IMG/VR virus record: IMGVR_UViG_3300017971_000341
Location: 1-54,045 of that record
Source of the DNA: a virus
Length of the DNA stretch: 54,045 nt
Direction: 5' to 3' (one strand)
The position numbers and the translations under genes were made by a program. Positions 1-8,598 of the stretch are shown here, piece by piece (position 1 is the first letter of the stretch; every line of letters begins with the position of its first letter). The notes beneath the pieces were generated by a model, which saw only the letters and a list, made by a program, of their open reading frames with translations, was not told where the DNA came from and made no database searches.

Positions 1-221
1 CGTAACAGTCTCCCAGAACTCCCTACCAATTGGACCCCCTGACGATCCTCCTGCTTCCCTGGAGCCTCCCCCACAAAGAGGATTTTCAGGTCGCCTCGTC
101 CAGTAACAGGCATCTTGGGCGAGAAGCAGGACCTAGATAATCCACACTTGCCACATTTGGGGATTCCATGGCCCAAGGTCTCTGTAGTTTGCCACGATCC
201 TAATCCAAAGAATCCAGACAT
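1..221 (-). CDS. Uracil-DNA glycosylase, family 4-like (N-terminal part, cut by window edge)
   Basis: The reading frame starts at ATG 219-221 and runs off the left edge, giving about 73 residues. It has two close CxxC-type cysteines and a later Cys (KCGKCGLSRSC, residues about 26-36), as in Fe-S-containing family 4/5 glycosylases. The active-site block follows: GEAPG, then ED, then G..LVG.SGRLL, matching the family pattern GEAPG..ED..G..F.G.AG.LL. In this family the enzyme removes uracil from DNA. It lies downstream of the clamp gene in the leftward replication block, which fits a repair or DNA-quality role. The C-terminal half is outside the window, so later motifs cannot be checked. Confidence 0.82.
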   Translation of the reverse strand, partial: MSGFFGLGSWQTTETLGHGIPKCGKCGLSRSCFSPKMPVTGRGDLKILFVGEAPGKQEDRQGVQLVGSSGRLL

Positions 222-244
222 AGATCCAATTACCCTATCTTCTG

Positions 245-375
245 CTCTGACTCCGGCTCCGGCTCCAGCTCCGGCTCCAGCTCCGGCTCCGGCTCCGGCT
301 CCAGCCCCAGCTCCGGCTCCCACTTCGGCTCCAGCTCCGACTCCCACTCCGGCTCCAGCTCCAGCTCCGGCTCCA
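245..375. repeat. GC-rich hexanucleotide (GGCTCC/AGCTCC) repeat tract
   Basis: Imperfect tandem copies of GGCTCC and AGCTCC run for about 130 bases between the clamp gene and the uracil-DNA glycosylase. On the - strand one frame (230-421, TTG start, no ribosome binding site) would read as an acidic Glu-Pro-Glu-Leu repeat protein of 63 residues ending 9 bases before the glycosylase start. Other frames are also open through the repeat, because it has no stops in several phases. I therefore call it a repeat and not a gene. It could still encode a short acidic linker protein. Confidence 0.7.
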
Positions 376-471
376 AACCAGGCGAGGATCCACCATGCAG
401 GGATTCATTTATCTCGGTCAATCGTTGCTATGATACGGCTGAAAAGGCAGTCATGCATAATATTGTCGACC

Positions 472-1473
472 CTAGTCCACCTCGAGGCAGACAACAAATT
501 CCACGTTGTCTGTGGCGATCTTCATCTTCCTGTTACCAATCTGAACCTTCCTGCTCCTCTTTAGGATCTCGTCCAGAAATAACGGGTGAACGTCGAAGGC
601 GAGGGTCGGGCCGTCATAGCGGATTCGCTTCTGCTCTCGATACCACCCAGATTCCTTACGACCAATTACCGAGATTAGACCTTTCTTGATTTCAACCCTG
701 ACCAGTGGATTGTCACCAGTCATGATTGTGGCCCTCCCCAGAATCTTGGACAGATTTGGTGGGAGTCTCACGTCCGAGGCCGTGGACAGCTTCAAGATCT
801 TCTCAATGTGGGTTGGGTACTTGAGCGCATAACACCGACACACGATCTCGTGTCCTTCCTCGATCAGCCAGTGAATCCACCCCTCATTCGAGACAGCAGT
901 CTTGAGGACGCCTAATCCGTCGAGCTTGGCTATAGATTCCCCGGGTACTGACACCTCTCGTGGGAATCCAGTTTGGCCCGAGTAGCGATAGAGCCGGTAG
1001 TTGTCACAAGCCTCTACTAGATCCTTGGTCACGTGCACCATGGTGGTAACAGGACTCGCCGAATTTCTCCCACACGTCTTAGCAGCCTGCTGTAGAGCGT
1101 CAGGGACTCCCTCCCGGATCTTCCGCCACTTCTTTGGGATTGGTATCTCGCCTAGAGGGAGAGACACCTCCGATACACAGGAGATTCCAGCTCTCCTCCT
1201 CTTTCCCTGGACCAGCACCTCTGATCCCTTCTTTCGTATGTCGATCTCCTCGTCTGGGTACTTAGCGAGTAATTTAATCAGATCGTCGGCGGGGACCACC
1301 GCATTCTCCAAATCCAAGGGGGATTTGGTCCTCACCAAGATCTCGCCGTCAAAGCTCGATATCGTCCCAGCACCAAACACTAAGCAATTGGATTGGTCTA
1401 AGATCTCGTGTCGCGTGACAGCTATTTGATTGACTTTCAGGGTACGCAAAAGCTCCTTACGATTGACTTGCAC
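472..1473 (-). CDS. Putative DNA polymerase sliding clamp (beta-clamp-like)
   Basis: The product has 333 residues, near the size of bacterial beta clamps (about 370). The N-terminus (VNRKELLRTLKVNQIAV) resembles the clamp pattern of helper helix and strand, followed by QSNCLVF and a region with SPLDLENAVVPADDLIKLLAKY, like the first clamp domain and its linker. Sliding clamps encircle DNA and hold the polymerase on the template. I chose the GTG at 1471-1473 because GGAGGA lies 5-6 bases upstream; the frame extends further (to 1629) without a start-associated site. It sits among replication genes. The assignment rests on weak overall resemblance, and no polymerase gene is visible in the window. 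Confidence 0.55.
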   Translation of the reverse strand: MQVNRKELLRTLKVNQIAVTRHEILDQSNCLVFGAGTISSFDGEILVRTKSPLDLENAVVPADDLIKLLAKYPDEEIDIRKKGSEVLVQGKRRRAGISCVSEVSLPLGEIPIPKKWRKIREGVPDALQQAAKTCGRNSASPVTTMVHVTKDLVEACDNYRLYRYSGQTGFPREVSVPGESIAKLDGLGVLKTAVSNEGWIHWLIEEGHEIVCRCYALKYPTHIEKILKLSTASDVRLPPNLSKILGRATIMTGDNPLVRVEIKKGLISVIGRKESGWYREQKRIRYDGPTLAFDVHPLFLDEILKRSRKVQIGNRKMKIATDNVEFVVCLEVD

Positions 1474-1544
1474 AGTGCTCCTCCAATGCGACCAGAGAGG
1501 ACCCAACAACAGAGCCCCCTCTGGTCCATTCTTTATGGCGGGTC

Positions 1545-2393
1545 TCAGCCCAGGTAATTGATTGAATCCCCGTCGACTTCGACGATCCCAAGCGCAGTGA
1601 GGGCCTGAAGGCACTGGAACTGATACCACTTGGCAGAATTCTCGGTGGCGTCAATCGACGCAGCTCTGGTCCCCTGATCTGAATACTCGCGTAGCGCTCT
1701 GCTGAGAGCTGTGGATCGGCTCTTACTGCCACGGATTGCCCTTGCTGTGATCTCCATCCAAGTCTTTCTCTTGGATCCCTTCTTCTTCGTAGCCTTCTTG
1801 GCTGTCTTCTTCTTTGAGGTCTTCTTCTTCGCTGGAGTCTTCTTGGCTGTCTTCTTCGCTGGAGTCTTCTTGGCTGTCTTCTTGGCTGTCTTCTTCGCTG
1901 GAGTCTTCTTGGCTGTCTTCTTCGCTGTCTTCTTCGCTGGAGTCTTCTTGGCCTTCTTCTTGGCTGTCTTCTTCGCTGGAGTCTTCTTGGCTGTCTTCTT
2001 CTTCGCTGGAGTCTTCTTGGCTGTCTTCTTCTTCGCTGGAGTCTTCTTGGCTGTCTTCACTGAATTCTCCTTCTTTGTGGTCTTGACCTCCTCGTCCTCG
2101 TCGACCTCGTCGACCTCCTCGTCCTCCTCGTCGACCTCCTCGTCGACCTCCTCGTCGACCTCCTCGTCGACCTCCTCGTCGACCTCTTCCTCCTCGTCGA
2201 CCTCTTCCTCCTCGTCGACCTCAAATCCCAAATCCGTGAGTAGGTCTATCTCTTCGTCCGAGAGATCGTCTGGAGGATCCACCTCCAGTAGAGATCTCTC
2301 CAGCTTAGCCTGTGCTCGCCTAGCAGAGATCCCATCCTTGTACCCGATTCCCAGCTTCTTCAGCAGTCCCAATACCAAATCACTTCGGTTCAT
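1545..2393 (-). CDS. Histone H1-like protein: acidic tract, Lys/Ala/Pro repeats and C-terminal domain
   Basis: A 282-residue protein in four parts: an N-terminal domain (residues 1-58) with SARRAQAKLERSL; an acidic DEE/VDEE tract (about 59-102); repeats of AKKTPAKK type (about 110-205), very like the C-terminal tail of histone H1 and bacterial H1 homologues; and a C-terminal segment (about 208-282), possibly a small winged-helix-like fold. Such Lys-rich tails bind DNA without sequence specificity. The role could be nucleoid compaction, packaging or host chromatin interference; none is proven. The ATG has GGAG five bases upstream. The preceding 112 bases (2394-2505) hold no gene but contain TATATA and TATAAG tracts that could belong to a promoter. 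The next gene downstream is the clamp. Confidence 0.75.
   Translation of the reverse strand: MNRSDLVLGLLKKLGIGYKDGISARRAQAKLERSLLEVDPPDDLSDEEIDLLTDLGFEVDEEEEVDEEEEVDEEVDEEVDEEVDEEVDEEDEEVDEVDEDEEVKTTKKENSVKTAKKTPAKKKTAKKTPAKKKTAKKTPAKKTAKKKAKKTPAKKTAKKTAKKTPAKKTAKKTAKKTPAKKTAKKTPAKKKTSKKKTAKKATKKKGSKRKTWMEITARAIRGSKSRSTALSRALREYSDQGTRAASIDATENSAKWYQFQCLQALTALGIVEVDGDSINYLG
1776..2225 (-). repeat. In-frame Lys-rich and acidic coding repeats of the H1-like gene
   Basis: On the + strand this reads as tandem variants of gctgtcttcttcgctggagtcttcttg (about 1790-2055) followed by a trinucleotide-based ctcgtcgac/ctcctcgtc tract (about 2090-2222). All are in frame with the - strand gene and encode the AKKTPAKK block and the DEE block. 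Copy number is likely to vary between relatives. Confidence 0.85.
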
Positions 2394-2505
2394 TTCACTC
2401 CTTCTTCTCTCGTTGTTGATTTCGTCTCTCTCTACTTATATAGTTCCATTCCCCTGGTTAGAAAATCGGATTGTGCTGGATCTCTTATAAGACGTGGGAT
2501 CTAGC

Positions 2506-3921
2506 CTAGAGCATAGAGCAGCAGAGAGCCCTCCCCAGTGCGGGACATTGGGCGATCCAGAGACACTGATTCGCTCTGTAGGGGGACTCTCTCAACACAA
2601 TCCAATTCAAACGCATCACCTCTAGATTCTTCTCACGGGGTGTCTGATTCAGTCCGAGCATTCCTGTGACATGAGCCATTTTCCTCTTGTCTTCCGAGAA
2701 GTTGCTCATGTCTTGCGTCTCCTTCCCGTAGCTCCCTGCGTCCGCTTGCGTAGGGGCAATCACTAGGACGTGTTTTTCTTGGCTGAGTCGGCGTAGAGCC
2801 TTCCACGTGTCGTTAACCTGCTCTCTCTCTCCCTTCTTTGGATCTTCTGGGGCCAGGATATCGGCGTAGTCGATTAGGATCACGTCAGGGATAAATCCGT
2901 CCTCTACTTCCCACTTCTCTAGGATTCCCTCGATCTCACGTACGTTGATTGAAGAATTCGGGTGAACAGATACCCGACAGTAGCTCTCGGTTTTTGAGAG
3001 GCCGTGTGTCCTGACGAATTTACGGACAGCTCTCAAGCAAGCTACTCTGGAGATCGTGTGCGGTCTATACTTCTCCCTGGTCTTCAGAACTACTGGTCGA
3101 TCTTCCTGATCACTACCATTGTTGATCCGCATTCGGTATGGGATCTCGATAGTCCCACATTGGCTTCTCCAGATTGGACGGCCAGAGACGCGCATTCCAA
3201 GGCGCCGAATGAATTGAGCCTCAGACAGATCACCAACCTCGAAGAATGCCACCCTGCGCCTCTGACGGAGAGCTTGGTAGGCGATTTCAAGGCAGAACGC
3301 TGTTTTGCCTCGCTTCTCGGGTCCTTGGATTGCGATCAAAGCGTCTCGGGTCATAGCCGAATCTAGAAATTTCCCGGCCAGTCCGGGGAACTGAATCACA
3401 GGCTTGGCTGGATCCTGAAAAGCCCTCTGCCAGACCCCTCTATCGGTCAGAGGATCCACACCAACTCCCTGACCTACTTGGGTGGAGTGGTAGCCCAGGA
3501 CAGAATCCTCTGCAGCCTCTCTATCTCCCTGAGTGAGGTGGTAGCTTAGATCGTCGCGCAACTTGGTGAGTTTTTGCTTGGTGATCCAATTCCCTAACTG
3601 GTCCAGCAAGTACGGGACATTGACCCCATTCTCGGAGTACTCCCCAGAGAGACTCGAAAGCAAATCATGTACGGAATCTACTAACCCCTCGTCGTCGTTG
3701 TCCTCTGACCATGACTGGTAGATCGATTCGATTTGTTGACCTGGAGCCTCCCGGTACTCTCGGTGGTAATCCAGACACCACTCTGCTACCTGTCTCAGGT
3801 GGCTAGATCTGATCAGCCTTGGGTCGAGGTGCAGAGACGCCTGCGAGGCGAACTCTGAACTGGTGATTAGAGCGGTGATCAACCGCTTTTCGAGACCACT
3901 TTCTACCTTCTGTCGTCTCAC
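2506..3921 (-). CDS. Replicative DNA helicase, DnaB-like
   Basis: About 471 residues. The N-terminal part (AlsoDnaB-like: EKRLITALITSSEFASQ, then DPRLIRSSHLRQVAEW) resembles the DnaB N-terminal helical domain. The ATPase domain has Walker A GPEKRGKTAF, Walker B VILIDYADIL with the usual Asp-Tyr, and a C-terminal H4-like glutamine motif around GLNQTPREK. DnaB-family hexamers unwind the fork ahead of the polymerase and recruit primase. I prefer the GTG at 3919-3921, which has AGAGGA seven bases upstream; an ATG at 3936 and a TTG at 3978 are in frame with poorer spacing. The neighbours are a replication protein upstream and, further up, a TOPRIM primase, forming a replisome block. Confidence 0.85.
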   Translation of the reverse strand: MRRQKVESGLEKRLITALITSSEFASQASLHLDPRLIRSSHLRQVAEWCLDYHREYREAPGQQIESIYQSWSEDNDDEGLVDSVHDLLSSLSGEYSENGVNVPYLLDQLGNWITKQKLTKLRDDLSYHLTQGDREAAEDSVLGYHSTQVGQGVGVDPLTDRGVWQRAFQDPAKPVIQFPGLAGKFLDSAMTRDALIAIQGPEKRGKTAFCLEIAYQALRQRRRVAFFEVGDLSEAQFIRRLGMRVSGRPIWRSQCGTIEIPYRMRINNGSDQEDRPVVLKTREKYRPHTISRVACLRAVRKFVRTHGLSKTESYCRVSVHPNSSINVREIEGILEKWEVEDGFIPDVILIDYADILAPEDPKKGEREQVNDTWKALRRLSQEKHVLVIAPTQADAGSYGKETQDMSNFSEDKRKMAHVTGMLGLNQTPREKNLEVMRLNWIVLRESPYRANQCLWIAQCPALGRALCCSML

Positions 3922-4038
3922 AGATCTTCCTCTCATTCTTCCAGGCTCGAGAAACGCACGGAGCGTTTGTGTGTGCAACGATCTCAGTGATACATGGCAT
4001 ATCAGTCAAGCCAACAAAAACAGGCTCGTACAGGGCAG

Positions 4039-5313
4039 CTATGGCAGCCCAATCCTAGCCAAGGTCTTCTTGCAACACTTCCCGTCGACGTTTTGGCGCA
4101 GAATCTTTCTGGAGTATCGCAGGAAGTGCTTTCCATGGGGTGGCATGAACTCTTGTAGACTCCCACCCCATTGGCTCCAGCTGGAGACTTGCTTGGCAAT
4201 CCAATCTAGATACCAGTCCTGTCGCCAGTATGGCAGGCAACTAGCTAAGAAGGTCTCGGCGTCAAATCTCAGGGCATAGTTGCCGTTCTTCCCAGACTCC
4301 TTTCGCAACTGCTCGCGCATGGCGTCCTCAGCGTCACACGACCATGCGCTTACCGATTGGAGGAGGAGTGGCAGATCTTCTGTCCCTTCGTGTACTCCCC
4401 ATGTTTCTCTCCAACGCTGTTTGGTCCACTCTAGAGATTTCTTCTGAGCTTTGGTGAGCTGTACCTCCTCGTGTTTGGGCCTGGCAATTCCTTCCAATCT
4501 GCTCTTGGCATCTTCAATAGCCAGGAATTTGTTCCTGAAGGATTTTCCACTGTAGGCGATTGGCAGATACTTGGAGTTGTCTTGAATCAGATCATTTTCG
4601 AAAGCTTGGCAGTACCAGTCCAAAACCCTCTTGATTCTCCTGACGTCTAGTTGGTCCTTTGTGTGGAGCTTCCGGATCTCGGAAGCCCACCCCACTACCT
4701 TGGAATTCTGATTGATCTTTCGTACTCGGCCAACTGCGTCTGCTAGCTTCTTGGCGTATCTCTCCCACCTCTTCTCCAGCTCTGGGGTCTTGGGAGTGCC
4801 TTTCTCACACCTAAAACCATGATATGAAGTCTTCTCTAAGGTCTTCTCCTGCTCCTTATAATGGTTGGTCCCTTTTGGCCCATCCAGTTGGTCCCTTTCG
4901 GCACTATCAAGTTGGTCCCTTTTGGCCCATCTTGTTTGGCCCGTTTTGGCTGAAATTGACGGGTGCTTCTCCCTCCACTCCGCCAAGAATTCCACGAGTA
5001 AATCCCAGTCGATTGAATACCACGTTTTGGCCGGGATCCCTCTTCTGGATACGGTCAGGAAAGGGACGTCTTTGATCTTTTTCTTGGCTATTTTCAGTTC
5101 CTTCCTGTGGATTCCAGTCTCCTCCCTGATCTGATCGTCCGTTTTCCAGATCTCGTCTGTGTCGACAGCCGAGAGCCAGAACATGATCTGAGAGAGCACG
5201 AGCCCTCCCTTTATCGATCCTGTGATTTCAGCGTAGATTGGATAGAAGACTATGGGCCTCTCGTTCAGGGCGCGCATGCATGATTTGATTGCCCCTCTCT
5301 TCTGCTCATTCAT
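4039..5313 (-). CDS. Putative replication initiation/helicase-loading protein
   Basis: 424 residues from the ATG at 5311-5313. The N-terminal 100 residues (PIVFYPIYAEITGSIKGGLVLSQIMFWL, then TDDQIREETGIHRKELKIAKKKI) look like the winged-helix domain common at the start of phage replisome organisers. Residues about 130-175 hold repeats of WAKRDQLD/GPKGTNH, and the C-terminal half is helical and tryptophan-rich. Such proteins usually bind the origin and deliver helicase. The start overlaps the end of the upstream HTH gene (stop 5306-5308), which implies coupled translation. The downstream gene is the DnaB-like helicase. Function is inferred from the N-terminal pattern and gene order; I see no catalytic motif. 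Confidence 0.55.
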   Translation of the reverse strand: MNEQKRGAIKSCMRALNERPIVFYPIYAEITGSIKGGLVLSQIMFWLSAVDTDEIWKTDDQIREETGIHRKELKIAKKKIKDVPFLTVSRRGIPAKTWYSIDWDLLVEFLAEWREKHPSISAKTGQTRWAKRDQLDSAERDQLDGPKGTNHYKEQEKTLEKTSYHGFRCEKGTPKTPELEKRWERYAKKLADAVGRVRKINQNSKVVGWASEIRKLHTKDQLDVRRIKRVLDWYCQAFENDLIQDNSKYLPIAYSGKSFRNKFLAIEDAKSRLEGIARPKHEEVQLTKAQKKSLEWTKQRWRETWGVHEGTEDLPLLLQSVSAWSCDAEDAMREQLRKESGKNGNYALRFDAETFLASCLPYWRQDWYLDWIAKQVSSWSQWGGSLQEFMPPHGKHFLRYSRKILRQNVDGKCCKKTLARIGLP

Positions 5314-5527
5314 GAGTGTCTCTGGTCCTCCTGCCCACTGGTCTGCGATCGTTTGATCGAGGTCTGCCAGGACTCGGTCTCTCGAGCACAGCCTTGGTGC
5401 GGAGGGCAGACGGTCGGATATACCAGCGGTGTCCTCGCTTGACAGCACGAATTCTGCCGATCTTCACGTAATGCCAGGCTATCTGATATGAGCATCCCAA
5501 TACTTCAGCAGCTTCTGAAATCGTCAC
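5306..5527 (-). CDS. Small helix-turn-helix DNA-binding protein (excisionase/MerR-like)
   Basis: 73 residues. Residues 1-43 fit the HTH_17/excisionase pattern: TISEAAEVLGCSYQIAWHYVKIG followed by a wing with a basic GHRWYIRPSAL end. The C-terminal 30 residues are basic and Pro/Arg-rich. Such proteins bind short operators or architectural sites. I chose the GTG at 5525-5527, which has the perfect site AAAGGAGG four bases upstream; the frame runs on upstream without one. The gene overlaps the next one by eight bases. With no integrase in the window, a role as origin-binding or regulatory protein is more likely than excision. Confidence 0.75.
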   Translation of the reverse strand: MTISEAAEVLGCSYQIAWHYVKIGRIRAVKRGHRWYIRPSALRTKAVLERPSPGRPRSNDRRPVGRRTRDTHE

Positions 5528-5574
5528 TCTTCCTCCTTTGGGCCAACAAGGGACGAGCAAGATAGCACACAAGA

Positions 5575-6480
5575 CTAGTCCTGTCTATTGAATATTAGAG
5601 CGCCCATAAGACTCTTAGCCTCTAAGGGTTCCAAGTCTCCAGGATCACACGGCATGTCGTCCACCAGCTCTGTCGACCCTGGGTAGGCTGATAGCCACTC
5701 AGCTAGACGTCTGGCTGATCTTTGTGCATTCTGGTCTGGATCGTAGCAGACAAATCTATGCTTGAATTGTCGAATCAGATTGGCTTGTGTCACCGTCCAA
5801 TCTATTCCCAAGGTGGCTACTGATCCTGGTCCCAGTCTCCAGACGTCTGCAGGACCCTCGACCACTACGATCGAATCACCTGGCACGTTATGAATGCCAT
5901 AGAGGAATCCGTTCGGATCCTCTGCGCAGTCTTGTTTATCCGTGATTCGGTATTTGGGTTTTGCCCGTGAGCTGATTGATCGGCCGATATGGGCGACTGG
6001 AACACCGAACCGATTGCAGATCGTGCCGACGACTCGCCAATTCCATTTCCCGCTAAGGTGTCGTGTGCCTTCTAGCCCCCACTCCCTCTCGATCTCTCGA
6101 GATCTGAATCCCCGACGTCTCAGATAGGATCTGTGTTGATGAGATAGAGATTCGAGGTGGGGAGGTGGGACGAGGACAGATCTGTGTCGTCTGGTCCGGG
6201 GGATTCCTGGAGAGTCCATTTGGTACTTCTGCAGGACTTTGTAAATCTTCGATCGGTCAGAGGTCCGCAGGATTTCTCCAAGGTAGGACCAGACACTGTG
6301 CCCTCCGCACCTCCAGCAGTTGAAATAGCCACTCTCGAGAGAGAATCCAAGGTGGAAGCCAGATACGCCACCAGCACAGAAGGGACAATGCAATTGAATC
6401 CAACCCTCGTGACAGTGGTGGTGTCCGCTGTCGATCGAATCCATATGGTGCTCTTGTGCGAATCGGACGATATCAAACAC
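5575..6480 (-). CDS. DNA primase with CHC2-type zinc finger and TOPRIM domain
   Basis: 301 residues. A zinc-binding pair CPFC (about residue 33) and CWRC (about 55) matches the CHC2 finger of DnaG-type primases. The TOPRIM fold is marked by VVVEGPADV (glutamate metal ligand, about residue 212) and CYDPDQNAQRSARRLAEWL (the D.D site, about 250-270). The protein would make RNA primers at the fork. It is shorter than DnaG and lacks a helicase domain, which the separate DnaB-like gene supplies. The GTG start lies four bases after the stop of the SNF2 gene (6484), implying coupled translation; its own ribosome site is weak. Confidence 0.88.
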   Translation of the reverse strand: MFDIVRFAQEHHMDSIDSGHHHCHEGWIQLHCPFCAGGVSGFHLGFSLESGYFNCWRCGGHSVWSYLGEILRTSDRSKIYKVLQKYQMDSPGIPRTRRHRSVLVPPPHLESLSHQHRSYLRRRGFRSREIEREWGLEGTRHLSGKWNWRVVGTICNRFGVPVAHIGRSISSRAKPKYRITDKQDCAEDPNGFLYGIHNVPGDSIVVVEGPADVWRLGPGSVATLGIDWTVTQANLIRQFKHRFVCYDPDQNAQRSARRLAEWLSAYPGSTELVDDMPCDPGDLEPLEAKSLMGALIFNRQD

Positions 6481-6483
6481 AGA

Positions 6484-7830
6484 CTATCTCAACAGATCTA
6501 GGTAAGACTGAGAGGGACCTAGAATCTGATCACACACCTCTCGTTTCTTTTCCTGAATCTCCATAATCCTCTCTTCAATCGTGTTGGATCCCACAAGGTA
6601 GTAGCAGTCCACAGAATCGGCAGTCTGTCCGATCCTCAAGGATCGGTCCTCTGCTTGGTCGTGATCTGCTGGTACCCAGCCGATCTCCAGGAATAGAATC
6701 GTAGAAGCTGCTGTGAGATTTAGTCCGTGACCAGCTGCTTGCAACTGGCCAAGGAAGATCCTGCAATCGGGATCGGTTTGGAATCGATCCACTAGCCGCA
6801 TTCTCTGATCTGTTCTCACCGACCCGTCCACCTTTACACTGATCTTCCGGAACACAGAATAGACGTGGTCTAGCACGTCTGTGTGAATCCCGAAGATTAG
6901 AAGCTTGTCCTCTGTGGCGTCTATCCAGTCGTTGATCAATCGAGCAGCCATGCGCAATTTCCCCACAGCTGCTAGGTGCTTGAGTTTGCCTAGACGAACC
7001 AAAGCTATTGCACCCTTGGCCTTCTTGACTGCCTTTTCGCCTCCTTGTTCTCTGATCCAATTTACTATGTCGTCTTGTGCCTTGGTGTACTCTGCTTGAT
7101 TGTCGATCTCGACCGGAATCGTGATTCTTCTTTTGGGTGGCAGGTGGGGGAGGACCTCTCGCTTTGTTCTCCGAATCATGATCCCCTGCAAGCGGTCTTG
7201 CAGCTCCTCTAGATTGGAGGATCCAGAAAAGTCCCAATGGCCACCGAATCCCTTCTTTGGATCGCAGTAGCGAAATGCAAATCTCCAGAATGATTTGAAC
7301 TCTCGAGGTCGAATCATTTCTAGGACGGGGTATAGCTCTGAAGGTTTGTTGAGGACAGGAGTACCGGATAGAGCAATCACGTGTTGGCTAGCCTTGGCTA
7401 ATCGTCTGCATGCTTTGGTTCTCTTCGCCTTCCTGTTTTTTGCTTTGTGGCATTCGTCGATAACGAGGCCAGCGGGCTTTGTCTCCAAGAGGACGCCCAG
7501 CCACGAATTTAGAATGTCGTAGTTGACGATCAGGAAGGGGGAGGAGACGTGTTTGGGTCTCCTCCCATTTAACACCACTGAATCCAACCCGAACAACTTT
7601 CGAAGCTCTCTCTGCCAGTTCAGCTTTAGTGACGCTGGGCAGACTACGACCACGGGTCTGATTTCTGGGTGGACAGCGAACCACCCAGCAGCCTGCAGCG
7701 TCTTCCCCAGACCCATGTCGTCACCAATCAGAACTCTCCCGAGGTTCCGTTCGACGAATCGCACTCCCCGTACTTGGTACCGGTACGGATCGACTCTCAG
7801 AATGGATCGGAGCTGGGATCCGATAGACAT
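6484..7830 (-). CDS. SNF2-family DNA helicase/translocase
   Basis: 448 residues with the full SF2/SNF2 motif set: motif I IGDDMGLGKTLQA, Ia VVVCPASLKLNWQRE, II VIDECHKAKN (DECH variant), III ALSGTPVLN, V QAAGHGLNLTAAS and VI DQAEDRSLRIGQ. Proteins of this type translocate on duplex DNA and displace bound proteins or remodel forks; in phages they often sit with replication genes, as here. The ATG has GGAGTAG about nine bases upstream, inside the end of the preceding small zinc protein gene. No extra nuclease domain is visible. Confidence 0.93.
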   Translation of the reverse strand: MSIGSQLRSILRVDPYRYQVRGVRFVERNLGRVLIGDDMGLGKTLQAAGWFAVHPEIRPVVVVCPASLKLNWQRELRKLFGLDSVVLNGRRPKHVSSPFLIVNYDILNSWLGVLLETKPAGLVIDECHKAKNRKAKRTKACRRLAKASQHVIALSGTPVLNKPSELYPVLEMIRPREFKSFWRFAFRYCDPKKGFGGHWDFSGSSNLEELQDRLQGIMIRRTKREVLPHLPPKRRITIPVEIDNQAEYTKAQDDIVNWIREQGGEKAVKKAKGAIALVRLGKLKHLAAVGKLRMAARLINDWIDATEDKLLIFGIHTDVLDHVYSVFRKISVKVDGSVRTDQRMRLVDRFQTDPDCRIFLGQLQAAGHGLNLTAASTILFLEIGWVPADHDQAEDRSLRIGQTADSVDCYYLVGSNTIEERIMEIQEKKREVCDQILGPSQSYLDLLR

Positions 7831-7836
7831 TTCTCT

Positions 7837-8076
7837 CTACTCCAACCGATACACGGAACAACCAGCTCTGGCGAATTGGTAGTAGGGATCGAGTGCATGG
7901 TGCTCGCAAAAGAAGCGGACCTCTAATGGATGATCGATTCGATAGGTGGCGTCCTCCTCGCAGTTCCCATATTCGCACTCTCCGTCGTGCTTGTGACAAG
8001 TGGGACAGTATAGATTCCCGTGCAGCTCACACACTCGTAAGCACTCGGGGCAGTATTCCTCATGACGTGAGGACAT
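7837..8076 (-). CDS. Small cysteine/histidine-rich zinc-binding protein
   Basis: 79 residues with CPECLRVC, CPTCHKHDGEC and CEHH clusters, enough for two zinc sites. No family recognised. It starts at the ATG 8074-8076, with GGAGGTGA about nine bases upstream, inside the end of the sigma-like gene, and ends six bases before the SNF2 helicase start. This tight linkage suggests co-expression with replication genes. Confidence 0.7.
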   Translation of the reverse strand: MSSRHEEYCPECLRVCELHGNLYCPTCHKHDGECEYGNCEEDATYRIDHPLEVRFFCEHHALDPYYQFARAGCSVYRLE

Positions 8077-8593
8077 TGGATCTCACCTCCTCCCAGATCT
8101 GATTCGCATCTCCAGCAGACCAACCCCAATGGTTGATCGCGTACTGTTTCGCCATTCTTCTAACTCGCACGGGAGCGCGAGGGGAGAATTCCTCCGCTAT
8201 CTCTTCGGGAGTCTCTAGCAGAATACCCACCAAGGCTCTCGCCTCCTCACTGATCTCCGACCATAGACTGTCTAGCCAAGAATCCCGACTCTCCAGACGA
8301 TCTAGATCTGAATCTGGGATCTCTCTCTTGGTCCTTTTGATCTCCGACCACAAAGCACTCTGAATCCTCCCCCAGAGATACGTGGACAACCGACACCTAC
8401 CAGGGTCGTAGCGATTTTCGCATAGTGTCACCACCAGGCTGTGTTCAGCTACCTCTAGCAGATCCGAGTAGGATCTCCCGTAGGCTCTGGCGAATCTCCG
8501 AGCCAAACAGCGAGCGATCCCCAAATGATCTCGATACAGACTCTCGTTCCCGCTTGCGGCGTTCTCTGGGATCGATTTGTTTCGGCCAGACAC
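8060..8593 (-). CDS. Sigma-70 region 2-like protein (putative phage sigma factor)
   Basis: 177 residues. The segment YSDLLEVAEHSLVVTLCENRYDPGRCRLSTYLWGRIQSALW resembles sigma-70 region 2 (D-L-x-Q-E-G-x-x-G-L then F-D-P-x-R-G-x-x-F-S-T-Y-x-x-x-x-I-R), followed by a basic KRTKRE. The C-terminal part (YAINHWGWSAGDANQIWEEV) could hold a helix-turn-helix. It may redirect host RNA polymerase to late promoters, or be a sigma-derived DNA-binding protein. GTG start with GGAGGAG about eight bases upstream. It overlaps the downstream zinc protein by 17 bases. Confidence 0.6.
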   Translation of the reverse strand: MSGRNKSIPENAASGNESLYRDHLGIARCLARRFARAYGRSYSDLLEVAEHSLVVTLCENRYDPGRCRLSTYLWGRIQSALWSEIKRTKREIPDSDLDRLESRDSWLDSLWSEISEEARALVGILLETPEEIAEEFSPRAPVRVRRMAKQYAINHWGWSAGDANQIWEEVRSNVLTS

Positions 8594-8598
8594 AACAC

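Noticed and set aside
230-421. Possible 63-residue Glu-Pro-Glu-Leu repeat protein on the - strand
   Set aside because: It has only a TTG start without ribosome site, and the hexamer repeat is open in more than one frame. I list the repeat, not a gene.
1711-2490. Long + strand frame with Phe/Val and Ser/Thr repeats
   Set aside because: It is the mirror of the H1-like gene's repeats on the opposite strand; the - strand gene has a good ribosome site and sensible domains.
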